A stretch of 64,000 bases of DNA. Origin: Aurantimonas sp. 22II-16-19i (lineage in GTDB: Bacteria; Pseudomonadota; Alphaproteobacteria; Rhizobiales; Rhizobiaceae). A program made the translations under genes and the position numbers. Under the pieces are notes generated by a model. That model worked only from the letters and a program-made list of their open reading frames with translations. It made no database searches and was not told the DNA's origin. Below are positions 8,802-17,272 of this stretch, in pieces. Numbering within the stretch: position 1 is the stretch's first letter; each line of letters opens with the position of its first letter. The DNA lies in assembly GCF_002088275.1 (NCBI RefSeq), contig NZ_AQQS01000001.1:124001-188000 (forward strand), in the 5' to 3' direction.

Positions 8802-9256
8802 TGACGTCTGTCTCCGTTGCGACGCATGGACTGCTCTGGCCGCGACAGGGCGATGTGCGCGGGTCGGACGGGCGACTTCACACGGTCATGGCCACCCGCC
8901 ATCATGCCAGGCGATTCGGGTATCGACACAGCGTAGCGCAAGTCCGGGAGAATGGCCGTCCGGCGCGGAATCTGCCGCGATCGTCCAGGCTCGGCAATCG
9001 GGCCGAGGGCGGCGTCGGCTTCCGGCGCCGTTGCGGGAACGGAGGCGGCGCCTGCCGGGAGCGACGGAAGAATGCCCGGCGTCCCGCCCGGGCTGCGGAG
9101 CCCGCCGCGTCGACGAGCCTGCGCAAAGCGTCCCATGCGGGCAGCCACCCGGCTGCACCGGGCCGATGATTGTAAGAGCGATTTAACGACAATAGCATAA
9201 ACAGGCGGCTATAAGATAAACAGGCGGCTACGGTTTGTGCAGCGAGAGGACTGCGA
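8802..9256. other. 455-base divergent intergenic region without a gene
   Basis: This segment separates the minus-strand sulfotransferase from the plus-strand diguanylate cyclase, so it should contain both promoters. Possible reading frames overlap each other and show no family resemblance or ribosome-binding site. The last 80 bases are noticeably AT-richer and hold a pair of direct repeats, listed separately. No recognisable RNA gene was found. Confidence 0.6.
9197..9230. repeat. 15-bp direct repeat pair, candidate operator of the diguanylate cyclase gene
   Basis: ATAAACAGGCGGCTA occurs at 9197-9211 and again at 9216-9230 with no mismatch. The copies are 19 bases apart start to start and end 26 bases before the GTG start at 9257. 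Their position would place them in or beside the promoter or the 5' leader. Whether a regulator binds them is unknown. Confidence 0.6.
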
Positions 9257-10414
9257 GTGGGCGAAACGATCGGGATCTTTTCTGCGATCACCGGGCTCGT
9301 CGTCGCCCTCGCGATGGTCTGCACCCTGATCTATGCGGGCATGCGCAGCCAGTCCGCGCTGCTCTGGCTGTCGGGCGCGCTCGCTGCCGCAGCTCTCGAG
9401 ATCGTCGTGTTGCAGCCGAGCGTCGAACCCGTGCTCCAGACGACGTCGGTGAGCATCCTTCTGCCTCTGGCCTATTTCTGCGGCAGCCAGGCGATCCGCC
9501 TCGCCGCGGGACGCAAGCAGTCGAGCGGCAGTTTCGTCGCGATCATTGCCCTGCTCATCTGCATCTCCCTCGTCGTGGTCGGGAGCGGGGTCGAGAACGT
9601 CTATCAGACCCTGCCCTACAAGCTCGCCGCCGCCATGGCGATCGGCGACATCCTCTGGTGCCTCGTCCGGATCCGGAACAAGAGCCTCATCGACTACGGG
9701 CTGCTGGTCGCCGTGACGGGGCTGGCGACAATCTTCGCGCTCCGTCTGCCCATCTACCCGACGATGGCGAGCGACGCGCCGTCCCTCTACGGGTTGAACC
9801 GTCCCGAGATCGAGCGGCTGCTCCTCGCAATGGTCGCTCTCGTCTCCCCCGCCATCGTGCTTCTGCTGGTCGCCAAGGTGCTGACCGCAGCCATGGCCAG
9901 CTACCGCGAGAAGTCGGAGCGCGACGAACTCACCGATCTTCTCAACCGCCGGGCCTTCGAGCGGATGGCAACGGAGATGAAGGATCGCAGCGGCGTCGTC
10001 ATTCTCTGCGACATCGACCATTTCAAGCGGATCAACGATCGCTACGGCCACCGGGTCGGCGACGACGTGATCCGCGCCTTCGGCCAGCGGCTGCGGGAGA
10101 TTTGTGCGAAGGCCGCAAGGATCGGCGGTGAGGAATTCGCCATTCTCGTCCCGGACGGCTCGCTCGCCGAGGCCGTGGCGATGACCAGCGTGCTGCGCGC
10201 CCGTCTGGAAGACGTCCGCCATCTGGAGATCGATCCGGAGCATCGCCTGACCGCCAGCTTCGGTGTCGCCGCCTTCTCGCCGGACCAACCCTTCCACGAC
10301 GCGGTGGAAGCCGCGGACAAGGCGCTCTACCTCGCCAAGAACGCCGGCCGCGACAGGGTCGCGACTCATCCCGAAGGCCTCCTCGCACCGCGGGAAGCCT
10401 GGCGTGCCGCGTGA
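9257..10414 (+). CDS. membrane diguanylate cyclase (GGDEF domain)
   Basis: This 385-residue protein has an N-terminal half with about six or seven hydrophobic helices forming an inner-membrane sensor region, followed by a GGDEF domain from about residue 220. It contains DELTDLLNRRAFERM, the divalent-cation site CDIDHFKRINDRYGHRVGDDVI and the active-site loop GGEEF at residues 290-294, so it should make cyclic di-GMP from two GTP. The RxxD product-inhibition site normally found five residues before GGEEF is absent (EICA there). The start is a GTG at 9257 with GAGAGGA 6 bases upstream. No c-di-GMP effector lies nearby. Confidence 0.92.
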   Translation: MGETIGIFSAITGLVVALAMVCTLIYAGMRSQSALLWLSGALAAAALEIVVLQPSVEPVLQTTSVSILLPLAYFCGSQAIRLAAGRKQSSGSFVAIIALLICISLVVVGSGVENVYQTLPYKLAAAMAIGDILWCLVRIRNKSLIDYGLLVAVTGLATIFALRLPIYPTMASDAPSLYGLNRPEIERLLLAMVALVSPAIVLLLVAKVLTAAMASYREKSERDELTDLLNRRAFERMATEMKDRSGVVILCDIDHFKRINDRYGHRVGDDVIRAFGQRLREICAKAARIGGEEFAILVPDGSLAEAVAMTSVLRARLEDVRHLEIDPEHRLTASFGVAAFSPDQPFHDAVEAADKALYLAKNAGRDRVATHPEGLLAPREAWRAA

Positions 10415-10507
10415 CGTTCTGCGGGGCCGGTGCGGTGGTGCGGCTCGTGCTCGATGGCGGGACCAGCCGTGCCGATGCGATCGCGGCAGCAGCGAAGCCC
10501 GGTCCGG

Positions 10508-11074
10508 CTATCGGCGCGTGTTGAGCCCGAAGCTCTGATAGCCCTTGCCGAGCTTGGGTTTCCGCGATGACAGCACCCGCGAATTGACGCCGTTCCAGCC
10601 GATCTCACCGGACAGGCGGCCATATTCGATCTTCGGGCAGCGATCCATGATGACGGTCAGACCGGCGGCCTCGGCCTTCGCCGCCGCCTCGTCGTTGCGG
10701 ACGGTGAGCTGCGTCCAGATCACCTTCGGCAACGGATCGAGACCGAGCGCCTCCTCGACGATGCCGGGCACGGCGTCGGAGGCGCGGAAGACGTCGACCA
10801 TGTCGATCGGAACCGGGATCGACCGCAGATCCGCATAGACCGTTCGGCCGAGGATCTCCTTGCCCGCCAGCCCCGGATTGACGGGGATCACGTCGAAGCC
10901 CTTGGCAAGGAGATATTTCAGGACGAAGTAGGACGGCCGGATCTCCTTGGCGCTGGCGCCGACCATGGCGATGGTCTTCGTCTCCGACAGGATCTTGCGG
11001 ATCAGCGCGTCCGGATAGGCGAGAGGGCCGGCGCCGTTCGCGCCGCCCTGCCCGATGGATGTCTCCGATGTCAT
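10508..11074 (-). CDS. CoA-binding protein (YccU-like)
   Basis: This protein of 188 residues has a Rossmann-type CoA-binding fold: KTIAMVGASAKEIRPSYFVLKYL, GFDVIPVNPG, the VFRASDAVPGIVEEAL segment and CPKIEY. It matches the small stand-alone CoA_binding_2 family, whose function is unknown. I place the start at ATG 11074, because it overlaps the stop of the enoyl-CoA hydratase gene as ATGA; an ATG four codons upstream at 11086 is also possible. Translational coupling to a CoA-ester enzyme supports a role linked to acyl-CoA, but this is inference. Confidence 0.82.
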   Translation of the reverse strand: MTSETSIGQGGANGAGPLAYPDALIRKILSETKTIAMVGASAKEIRPSYFVLKYLLAKGFDVIPVNPGLAGKEILGRTVYADLRSIPVPIDMVDVFRASDAVPGIVEEALGLDPLPKVIWTQLTVRNDEAAAKAEAAGLTVIMDRCPKIEYGRLSGEIGWNGVNSRVLSSRKPKLGKGYQSFGLNTRR

Positions 11075-11892
11075 TCGTGCGTCCATTCCGGCTGCCGCTT
11101 GCCGAGGAAGGCGCCGATGCCCTCCTCCGCATCCCGCGCCAGCATGTTCTCGACCATGACTCCGGCGGCGTAGTCATAGGCCTCCGACAGGCCCATCTCG
11201 GCCTGGGCGTAGAAGGCCTCCTTGCCGGTCTTCACCGTCATGGCGGATTTCGAGGCGATGGTGGTGGCGTATTTGCCGACGACGGTGCCAAGATATTCCG
11301 GCGGCACGACGCGGTTGACGAGGCCGAACTCGCGGGCGGTACGGGCGTCGATCCGCTCGCCGGTGAGCAGCATCTCCATCGCGTGCTTGCGGGTGAGGTT
11401 GCGCGACAGCGCCACCATCGGCGTCGAGCAGAACAGCCCGATATTGACGCCGGGGGTGCAGAACTGCGCCTCCTCGGAGGCAATCGCGAGGTCGCAGGAG
11501 GCGACGAGCTGGCAGCCGGCGGCAGTCGCAAGACCGTTCACCTCGGCGATCACCGGGCAGCGATGCCGGACGATCGCCTGCATCAGTTCCGAACAGCGGC
11601 GCATGGTCGTCTCGAAGAAGGCGCGGCCCCGGTCTTCGTCCGAGCGATGGGCGGTCAGTTCCTTCAGGTCGTGCCCGGCGGAGAACACCTTGCCATGGGC
11701 GGCGAGGACGACGACGCGGCAGTCGCGGTCTTCGGCCGCCGCGGCCAGCGCCGCCATCAGCGCGTCCATCATCGCGATCGACAAAGCGTTGGCCGGCGGG
11801 CTCGACAGGGCGATGCGGGTGATGCCCGGCGCCTTCTGCACCTCGATCGGATGGGGCGTGGTGTCGGGGTTCATCGGAAGGATCTCGGCCAT
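11071..11892 (-). CDS. enoyl-CoA hydratase/isomerase family protein
   Basis: The 273-residue protein has the crotonase fold: ALSSPPANALSIAM, GKVFSAGHDLKEL (the first oxyanion-hole strand), then NGLATAAGCQLVASCDLAIAS with the second oxyanion glycine and CTPGVNIGLFCSTP. The Glu pair used by classical hydratases is not obvious at the usual places; the layout resembles the ECHDC3 subgroup, whose reaction is not settled. The start was moved from a TTG at 11895 to ATG 11892. It is first in a two-gene operon with the CoA-binding protein. A lower-GC, gene-poor stretch lies upstream. Confidence 0.87.
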   Translation of the reverse strand: MAEILPMNPDTTPHPIEVQKAPGITRIALSSPPANALSIAMMDALMAALAAAAEDRDCRVVVLAAHGKVFSAGHDLKELTAHRSDEDRGRAFFETTMRRCSELMQAIVRHRCPVIAEVNGLATAAGCQLVASCDLAIASEEAQFCTPGVNIGLFCSTPMVALSRNLTRKHAMEMLLTGERIDARTAREFGLVNRVVPPEYLGTVVGKYATTIASKSAMTVKTGKEAFYAQAEMGLSEAYDYAAGVMVENMLARDAEEGIGAFLGKRQPEWTHE

Positions 11893-12027
11893 CAATTGGA
11901 ATACCTAAATCAGCTGACGTATCATGGAAGTGCCGATGCCGCGGTTAGTGGCGGCCAGTCGACGCTCGTTCAATGCAACGCCGTCAATGAACGTACTGAC
12001 GACACGGCCATTTGCTCGCCACCCTTT

Positions 12028-12061
12028 ATCCGGCTTCGTTCAGCATCCGGCTTCGTTCAGC
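12028..12061. repeat. 17-bp perfect tandem duplication
   Basis: ATCCGGCTTCGTTCAGC is present twice in direct succession (12028-12044 and 12045-12061). It lies in the low-GC intergenic stretch between a small membrane-protein gene and the enoyl-CoA hydratase gene. No function is suggested by its position. Confidence 0.85.
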
Positions 12062-12112
12062 GTCGGCGCCGCCGCAATACACGGTCTGTAGATACCAAAC
12101 GAGCGCAGTGTC

Positions 12113-12352
12113 TCAGATCCCCTTCTGGATCTGTGAGACGAGACTTCCCACCGCCATTGATACGAAGAACAAAACGATAACGACAGTCCATCTCCACGGG
12201 AACAGATAACGAAGCTGCTTGAGGATGTTGGAGCGGAAATATGTCGAATCAGGGTAGTCCCGCCACCACACTTTCTGGATGATGAGACCGCAAGCTATGC
12301 CGAAAGCACTAGCAGTCATCATGCCGAGAAACGTAATATCTTCGTCGAACAA
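12113..12352 (-). CDS. small two-helix membrane protein, unrecognised
   Basis: This putative 79-residue protein has two clear hydrophobic stretches (about residues 8-26 and 53-72), joined by a charged and aromatic loop, KVWWRDYPDSTYF. I recognise no family. The start as given is a TTG without a strong ribosome-binding site; ATG codons at residues 11-12 are alternatives but would cut into the first helix. The base composition of the whole 11.9-12.46 kb segment is lower in GC than its surroundings, consistent with acquired DNA. The amphipathic loop and two-helix layout make a real gene more likely than chance, but it needs support. Confidence 0.45.
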   Translation of the reverse strand: MFDEDITFLGMMTASAFGIACGLIIQKVWWRDYPDSTYFRSNILKQLRYLFPWRWTVVIVLFFVSMAVGSLVSQIQKGI

Positions 12353-12464
12353 TTTCTGGTCTCAGAGGCGCGTTTTCTGCTTCTTTTGGCAAAGCCGGTG
12401 ACACCATATCGCAGTCGAGAAGCTGGCGCCAACCCTTGGAGGCGCGGGCGAACGGGAAGTGACG

Positions 12465-12890
12465 ATGCAGCCAATCATGACACTCCGGGACCTGCAGGCG
12501 TTCCTGACTGACGAATTCCCGCAGGTGATGGGGCCGGAGAGCGGCTTCGCGGTAGAGGGAATCGGCGAGGGCTTTATCACCATGAAGCTGATCGCCGCCG
12601 ATCGACATCTGCGCCCAGGCGGCACGGTGTCGGGACCGACACTCTTCACCCTCGCCGACGTCTCGGCCTATGTCGCGATCCTCGCCCATATCGGGCCCGT
12701 AGCACTGGCGGTCACCACCAACATGTCGATCAATTTCCTGATCAAGCCGCCGCCGGGAACCCTCGTCGCGAAAGCCTCGCTCCTGAAGCTCGGCAAGCGG
12801 CTGGCGGTGGTCGAGGTGGCGATCGCCGGGGAACACGACGGGACGACCGTCTGCCACGCGGTCGCGACCTATTCCATCCCGCCGCGATGA
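12465..12890 (+). CDS. PaaI-family hotdog thioesterase
   Basis: The 141-residue hotdog-fold protein shows the PaaI/YigI thioesterase pattern: GFAVEGIGEGFITMKL, LRPGGTVSGPTLFTLADVSAYVAI (the catalytic-face helix with Asp), and TTNMSINFLIKPPPGTLVAKASLL. Members hydrolyse acyl-CoA or aromatic acyl-CoA thioesters in the cytosol. The start chosen is ATG 12465, with GGAAG about 8 bases upstream; a GTG two codons earlier is an alternative. It is not in an operon with other fatty-acid genes, although an enoyl-CoA hydratase lies 0.6 kb away on the other strand. Confidence 0.86.
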   Translation: MQPIMTLRDLQAFLTDEFPQVMGPESGFAVEGIGEGFITMKLIAADRHLRPGGTVSGPTLFTLADVSAYVAILAHIGPVALAVTTNMSINFLIKPPPGTLVAKASLLKLGKRLAVVEVAIAGEHDGTTVCHAVATYSIPPR

Positions 12891-13068
12891 GATCCCGCGC
12901 GCCCTGCGAGGCAGCCGGATTCCGACCGCGGCAATGCGCTGCAAACAATTGCGGTAATATGATACCATGACGCTCGGAAGCCGCATTTTCAGGCGATTGC
13001 GGGCGGGTCGTTCGGCTTTCATGCGTTGACAGCCGGCCCATGTGACCGTATGGAGACGCCCAGGAAGA

Positions 13069-13089
13069 GCGGCCGATCGGCCGCCCTTT
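13069..13089 (+). terminator. palindromic hairpin with U-run in the rplM leader
   Basis: A perfect 16-bp palindrome (13069-13084: GCGGCC stem, GATC loop) is followed by CCTTTT. It stands 59 bases before the rplM start and could terminate upstream transcription or act as an attenuator within the ribosomal-protein leader. There is no plus-strand gene end close upstream (thioesterase ends 179 bases earlier), so both readings are possible. Confidence 0.5.
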
Positions 13090-13147
13090 TCATATGGCGG
13101 CCCCGACCGGCTTGCCTCGCAACCAGATCAACATCCAGGGGCAACCC

Positions 13148-13612
13148 ATGAAAACCTTCTCGCAGAAGTCCGAGACGGTGGTGAAGAAGTGGATCCTGAT
13201 CGACGCCGAAGGGCTCGTCGTCGGCCGCCTCGCTTCCATCGTCGCGCTTCGCCTCCGGGGCAAGCACAAGGCCACCTTCACGCCGCATGTCGACGATGGT
13301 GACAACATCATCATCGTCAACGCCGACAAGATCGTCCTGACCGGCAAGAAATACTGGGACAAGACCTACTACTGGCACACCGGCTATGCCGGCGGCATCA
13401 AGGAGCGCAAGGCGCGCGAGATCCTCGAGGGGCGCTTTCCCGAGCGCGTCGTCGAGAAGGCCGTCGAGCGCATGCTGCCCCGCGGCCCGCTCGGCCGTCG
13501 CCAGCTGAAGAACCTGCGCGTCTATGCCGGACCGTCTCACCCGCACGAGGCGCAGACCCCCGAAACGCTCGATATCCGGGCGATGAACTCCAAGAATGTG
13601 AGGGCAGCCTGA
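13148..13612 (+). CDS. rplM: 50S ribosomal protein L13
   Basis: This 154-residue protein has the full L13 pattern: [17 protein letters not shown], the [27 protein letters not shown] segment, [44 protein letters not shown] in order and [14 protein letters not shown]. It binds 23S rRNA early in assembly of the large subunit. The start is ATG 13148 (MKTFSQKS), the standard alphaproteobacterial N-terminus; an ATG 18 codons upstream is not used by the family. The stop overlaps the rpsI start as TGATG, so both are made from one message. Confidence 0.98.
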   Translation: MKTFSQKSETVVKKWILIDAEGLVVGRLASIVALRLRGKHKATFTPHVDDGDNIIIVNADKIVLTGKKYWDKTYYWHTGYAGGIKERKAREILEGRFPERVVEKAVERMLPRGPLGRRQLKNLRVYAGPSHPHEAQTPETLDIRAMNSKNVRAA

Positions 13613-14097
13613 TGTCCCAGCTCTCGTCCCTCGAGGATCTCGGCCAGGCCGCGACAGCCGTCGCTTCGGGCCAGCCGGAAGCCCCCGTCCACGTCCAGAA
13701 GCTCGACAAGTTCGGTCGCGCCTATGCCACCGGCAAGCGCAAGAACGCCGTCGCCCGCGTCTGGGTGAAGCCGGGTTCGGGCAAGATCATCGTCAACGAC
13801 AAGGACTACACCGCCTATTTCGCGCGGCCGGTCCTGCAGATGGTGCTCCGCCAGCCGATCGTCGCCACCGACCGTTCCAGCCAGTTCGACATCGTCGCCA
13901 CCGTGGCCGGCGGCGGACTGTCGGGCCAGGCCGGTGCCGTTCGCCACGGCATCTCCAAGGCGCTGACCTACTATGAGCCGGGCCTGCGCCCGCTCCTCAA
14001 GAAGGGTGGCTTCCTGACCCGCGACTCGCGCGTCGTCGAGCGCAAGAAGTACGGCAAGGCCAAGGCCCGTCGCTCCTTCCAGTTCTCCAAGCGCTAA
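13612..14097 (+). CDS. rpsI: 30S ribosomal protein S9
   Basis: The 161-residue product has the S9 core ([50 protein letters not shown], and [34 protein letters not shown] tail, whose basic end reaches the P site). It carries the ~35-residue Ala/Pro-rich N-terminal extension usual in Alphaproteobacteria. It is translationally coupled to rplM and ends 32 bases before a strong terminator. Confidence 0.98.
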   Translation: MSQLSSLEDLGQAATAVASGQPEAPVHVQKLDKFGRAYATGKRKNAVARVWVKPGSGKIIVNDKDYTAYFARPVLQMVLRQPIVATDRSSQFDIVATVAGGGLSGQAGAVRHGISKALTYYEPGLRPLLKKGGFLTRDSRVVERKKYGKAKARRSFQFSKR

Positions 14098-14129
14098 GCT
14101 TCGCCACTTTCCGCGAGGTCCATGCATCG

Positions 14130-14164
14130 AAGGCCGTCGGGCGATCTGCCCGGCGGCCTTTTTT
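14130..14164 (+). terminator. Rho-independent terminator of rplM-rpsI
   Basis: A 13-bp stem with one G-T wobble (14130-14142 with 14148-14160) and a GATCT loop is followed by six T (14159-14164). It begins 33 bases after the rpsI stop codon. Confidence 0.9.
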
Positions 14165-14347
14165 CGTGCGCAGCCAACAAGGGTCGCCTTGGCGACAGTG
14201 CGATCCGAGGGTGCTTTGCCGCCGTTTTCGGGCTCCAACGGCAAGCTGTCCTCACAGCCGCGAGAGATCTGTCTTCAAATCGGAACCGTCATCTTCCCGC
14301 CGTCCGAATCTGGCACATATCGGCCTCCATCAACGAGGACGAGGATG

Positions 14348-14560
14348 ATGGATTCTCAAGCCACTTCAGAATGTTTCGAAGAATCCTTCGAGCGGATTCG
14401 GCCACGGTCGGGACGGCGGTCCGGCCTGTCGCACGACTGCATGAAAGGCGAGCCGACGCTCGAAGAGCTGCTCGACGAGCCGATCGCCAGACTGCTCATG
14501 GCCTATGATCGCGTCGACCCCGATCTTCTCCACGAGCTGGTTCGCCGACGCTTTACCTGA
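14348..14560 (+). CDS. small conserved-looking hypothetical protein
   Basis: This 70-residue acidic protein has the segment PTLEELLDEPIARLLMAYDRVDPDLLHELVRRR, which resembles short rhizobial proteins of unknown function with an LxDPxxRLLMxxDxV motif. The start is ATG 14348, or 14345, with GAGGACGAGG just upstream. It has no signal peptide or membrane segment. It sits alone behind the rpsI terminator. I recognise the motif from memory only, so the family link is tentative. Confidence 0.5.
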   Translation: MDSQATSECFEESFERIRPRSGRRSGLSHDCMKGEPTLEELLDEPIARLLMAYDRVDPDLLHELVRRRFT

Positions 14561-14683
14561 CGGATGGAAACCGCACCAGCCGGATCGCTGGCGGCCCGGC
14601 GGAACGATCGCTCCCCTGGCCGGTTTTCCGGGAAGACGAGGCGCTTGCCGCCTCGACACCAAGCCAGAGGACAGGAGACGGCG

Positions 14684-14905
14684 ATGAGCAACGCCCCGGA
14701 CAAGTTCGACAATCAGCAGAACCGGGCCGACGAGCAGGACCGCGATCAGGACATGTCCTATCGCCAGAACGCTCCGAAGGCCCGCCCCAGCGAGGACAAC
14801 GCCTTCGACCGCCCCGGCAGCGTCGACCGCACGGGCGGCGAGCAGGCCCGCCGACCGGCGGAGAGCGTCGAGGTCGGCGAGGACGTCGAGGACCCGGAGA
14901 AGTAG
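14684..14905 (+). CDS. small hydrophilic hypothetical protein
   Basis: The 73-residue product is almost devoid of hydrophobic residues (Asp, Glu, Gln, Asn, Arg and Pro dominate) and is probably disordered. The start has AGGAG about 8 bases upstream, which supports translation. It resembles the short stress-associated hydrophilic proteins seen in many bacteria, but no family can be named. It may be transcribed with the preceding small gene, 123 bases upstream. Confidence 0.55.
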   Translation: MSNAPDKFDNQQNRADEQDRDQDMSYRQNAPKARPSEDNAFDRPGSVDRTGGEQARRPAESVEVGEDVEDPEK

Positions 14906-15330
14906 GCACGTCTCCCTCTATCGGATGAAGACGAGGCCGGGCCCACGAAAGCGGGGCCGGCCGTTTCCTTGCGTCTCGCGCCTACTGCGAGCGGCGAGAT
15001 AAGAGCGTGTGTGTTGGAGCGTCGTCCCGGCTTCCATCACCATGATCCGGCAATTCATCCCCGAACCGGTGGACGACGGTTCCCGATCTGTCGCCGACAA
15101 TCCACTTCAGCGTCTGACCGAGCGCGTCTTCCATGCGCTCGTTGGCCTCTTGTTGAGTTTCACCCGGTCTCTCGGGAGCCATGTCGCGCATCCAGACAGC
15201 CGTTTGACGTCATTGATCCGCTGTGACCGAGGATGCAGATCATCATGCGCGTAGAGGTAGTGCAATCCGTGCAGAGCGTTTAGCAGGGAGAAAGGCTGAC
15301 TTTCCCTGCATGCTCCGTTACCCTCCTCCC
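14906..15330. other. 425-base stretch without a convincing gene
   Basis: Short overlapping frames occur on both strands. The minus-strand one at 14982-15191 contains EANERMEDALGQTLKWIVGD, which reads like protein but has neither a family match nor a clear ribosome site. The plus-strand VWA gene begins at its right end, so its promoter should be here. Base composition is slightly lower in GC around 15.0-15.3 kb. Confidence 0.5.
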
Positions 15331-16521
15331 ATGTTCCTGACCTTCTTCCTCCAGCTCAAGGCCGTCGGCGTGCCCGTCACGCTGCGCGAGCACCTGCAGC
15401 TTCTAGAGGCCATGCAGGCCGATCTCGTCACCTACGACGTCGAGGCCTTCTACTTCCTCGCCCGCGCGACCCTGGTGAAGGACGAGCGCTTCGTCGACCG
15501 CTTCGACCGCGTGTTCGCCGAGATCTTCAAGGGCGTCGAAGCCGTGTCCGGCGGGGGCGAGGGTGAGATCGCCGCGCGCGAACTGCCCGAGGAATGGCTC
15601 CGCCGGCTGGCGGAGAAGCACCTGACGGACGAGGAGAAAAAACTCGTCGAGAGCCTCGGCGGTTTCGACAAGCTGATGGAGACGCTGAAGCAGCGGCTCG
15701 AGGAGCAGAAGGGCCGCCACCAGGGCGGCTCGAAATGGATCGGCACCGGCGGCACCTCGCCCTTCGGCGCCTATGGCTACAATCCCGAAGGCGTGCGCAT
15801 CGGCCAGGCCGAAAGCCGCCACCGCCGCGCGGTCAAGGTCTGGGACAAGCGCGAGTTCAAGGACTTCGACGACGACGTCGAGCTCGGCACCCGCAACATC
15901 CGCGTCGCCATGAAGCGGCTGCGACGCTGGGTGCGCCAGGGCTCGCAGGAGGAGTTCGCCCTCGACGAGACGATCGATGCCACCGCCCGCAAGGGCTATC
16001 TCGACGTCAAGACGCGGCCCGAGCGGCACAATGCCGTCAAGCTCCTGCTGTTCCTCGATGTCGGCGGCTCGATGGACGACCACGTCCGGGCGGTCGAGCA
16101 GCTGTTCTCGGCGGCCCGGGCCGAGTTCAAGCATCTCGACTTCTACTATTTCCACAACTGCCCCTATGAGCGCCTCTGGAAGGACAATCGCCGCCGCCAC
16201 GCCGAGACGATCCCGACGGAGGAGGTGATCCGCACCTATGGGCCGGACTACAAGGCTCTGTTCGTCGGCGATGCGTCGATGAGCCCGTATGAGATCGTCA
16301 TGCCCGGCGGTTCGGTCGAGCACTGGAACGCCGAGCCGGGCCGGGTCTGGCTGGACCGGCTGACGGGCAAGTGGGGCAAGGCGGCGTGGCTGAACCCCTC
16401 CAACCCGCGCTACTGGGACTATACCCAGTCGGTGGGGATGATCCGCGAGGCGATGGACGACCGGATGTTCCCGCTGACGCTCGCCGGCATCGAGGCAGCG
16501 ACGCGCGCCCTCGCCCGCTGA
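15331..16521 (+). CDS. CoxE-like VWA-domain protein
   Basis: This 396-residue protein belongs to the CoxE-like group: an N-terminal helical part (FLQLKAVGVPVTLREHLQLLEAM), a charged middle with Gly-rich GGTSPFGAYGYNPEGVRIG, and a C-terminal von Willebrand A-type domain starting at LLLFLDVGGSMDDHV. The MIDAS loop has DVGGS in place of DxSGS, as in related proteins I remember. Members act with MoxR-type AAA ATPases in metalloenzyme assembly or protein-complex remodelling. No MoxR gene lies beside it here. The start at 15331 (MFLTFFLQ) matches the family; an ATG 7 codons earlier has no better site. Confidence 0.85.
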   Translation: MFLTFFLQLKAVGVPVTLREHLQLLEAMQADLVTYDVEAFYFLARATLVKDERFVDRFDRVFAEIFKGVEAVSGGGEGEIAARELPEEWLRRLAEKHLTDEEKKLVESLGGFDKLMETLKQRLEEQKGRHQGGSKWIGTGGTSPFGAYGYNPEGVRIGQAESRHRRAVKVWDKREFKDFDDDVELGTRNIRVAMKRLRRWVRQGSQEEFALDETIDATARKGYLDVKTRPERHNAVKLLLFLDVGGSMDDHVRAVEQLFSAARAEFKHLDFYYFHNCPYERLWKDNRRRHAETIPTEEVIRTYGPDYKALFVGDASMSPYEIVMPGGSVEHWNAEPGRVWLDRLTGKWGKAAWLNPSNPRYWDYTQSVGMIREAMDDRMFPLTLAGIEAATRALAR

Positions 16522-16747
16522 GGGTGGCGGTTTGCGGATGCCCGGCCGAGACCGGCGAGGCACGACATGCGACGGCGGCAACACGGCACGCAGCCATCGG
16601 CAAAGCTGCGTAGCACTTCATAACGCTTCTTAACTTGCCAGGCGGCCGTTCCCTGCGGAACATGCCGATGACGCCGCCTCGCAGTCCAGGAAGCCGCCGG
16701 CGCTGCGCAGGAGACGGCCGCGTCCCTTTTCGAAGGAGGCATGCCCC

Positions 16748-17260
16748 ATGTCCGCAACCGCTCCCCGCCCGCGAGGCTGGTCGACGCTCAGCGTCGCCCT
16801 CCATTGGACGATCGTCGTCCTCATCATCGTCCAGCTTGTCGACCACGAATGGATGGTCGACCTGTGGCGCGCCACCCGCCGCGCGGCACCGATCGACGCC
16901 ACCACCGAGACCTGGGGCTGGGTTCACATCGTCGCCGGATCGCTGATCCTGGTCGCCACCCTCGCCCGGCTCCTGGACCGCTACGCCCATGGCCGGCCGC
17001 CCTATCCTGCCGAGGAACCGACCTGGGCGTCATGGCTCGCCTGGATCACCCATGGGCTGATCTACGCGATCCTGATCCTCATGCCGATCGCCGGCCTCGT
17101 CGCCTGGTTCGGCATGATCGGCGAGGCGGGCGAGATCCACGAGTTCCTCTGGACGCCGCTGCTCATCCTGATCGGCCTGCACGTCGCAGGCGCTCTGGCT
17201 CATCAGTTCTGGTTCAGGACCGGCGTGATGAAGCGGATCTTCCTCCCCGGCACCGTATAA
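16748..17260 (+). CDS. cytochrome b561 family protein
   Basis: The 170-residue membrane protein has four hydrophobic helices and the b561 pattern: RGWSTLSVALHWTIVVLIIVQL, with His on helix 1; then WVHIVAGSLILVATLARLLDR, HGLIYAILILMPIAGLVAW and LLILIGLHVAGALAHQFWFRTGVMKRI, which supply further haem ligands. It should pass electrons from the quinone pool or superoxide in the inner membrane. AGGAGG lies 8 bases before ATG 16748 and rules out the ATG at 16741. It is convergent with the azlD gene, 12 bases away. Confidence 0.92.
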   Translation: MSATAPRPRGWSTLSVALHWTIVVLIIVQLVDHEWMVDLWRATRRAAPIDATTETWGWVHIVAGSLILVATLARLLDRYAHGRPPYPAEEPTWASWLAWITHGLIYAILILMPIAGLVAWFGMIGEAGEIHEFLWTPLLILIGLHVAGALAHQFWFRTGVMKRIFLPGTV

Positions 17261-17272
17261 GGCGCGCCGGGC

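Noticed and set aside
14982-15191. A 69-codon minus-strand frame with a protein-like stretch
   Set aside because: There is no ribosome-binding site or family match, and a competing frame exists on the plus strand, so it is described only as an uncertain region.
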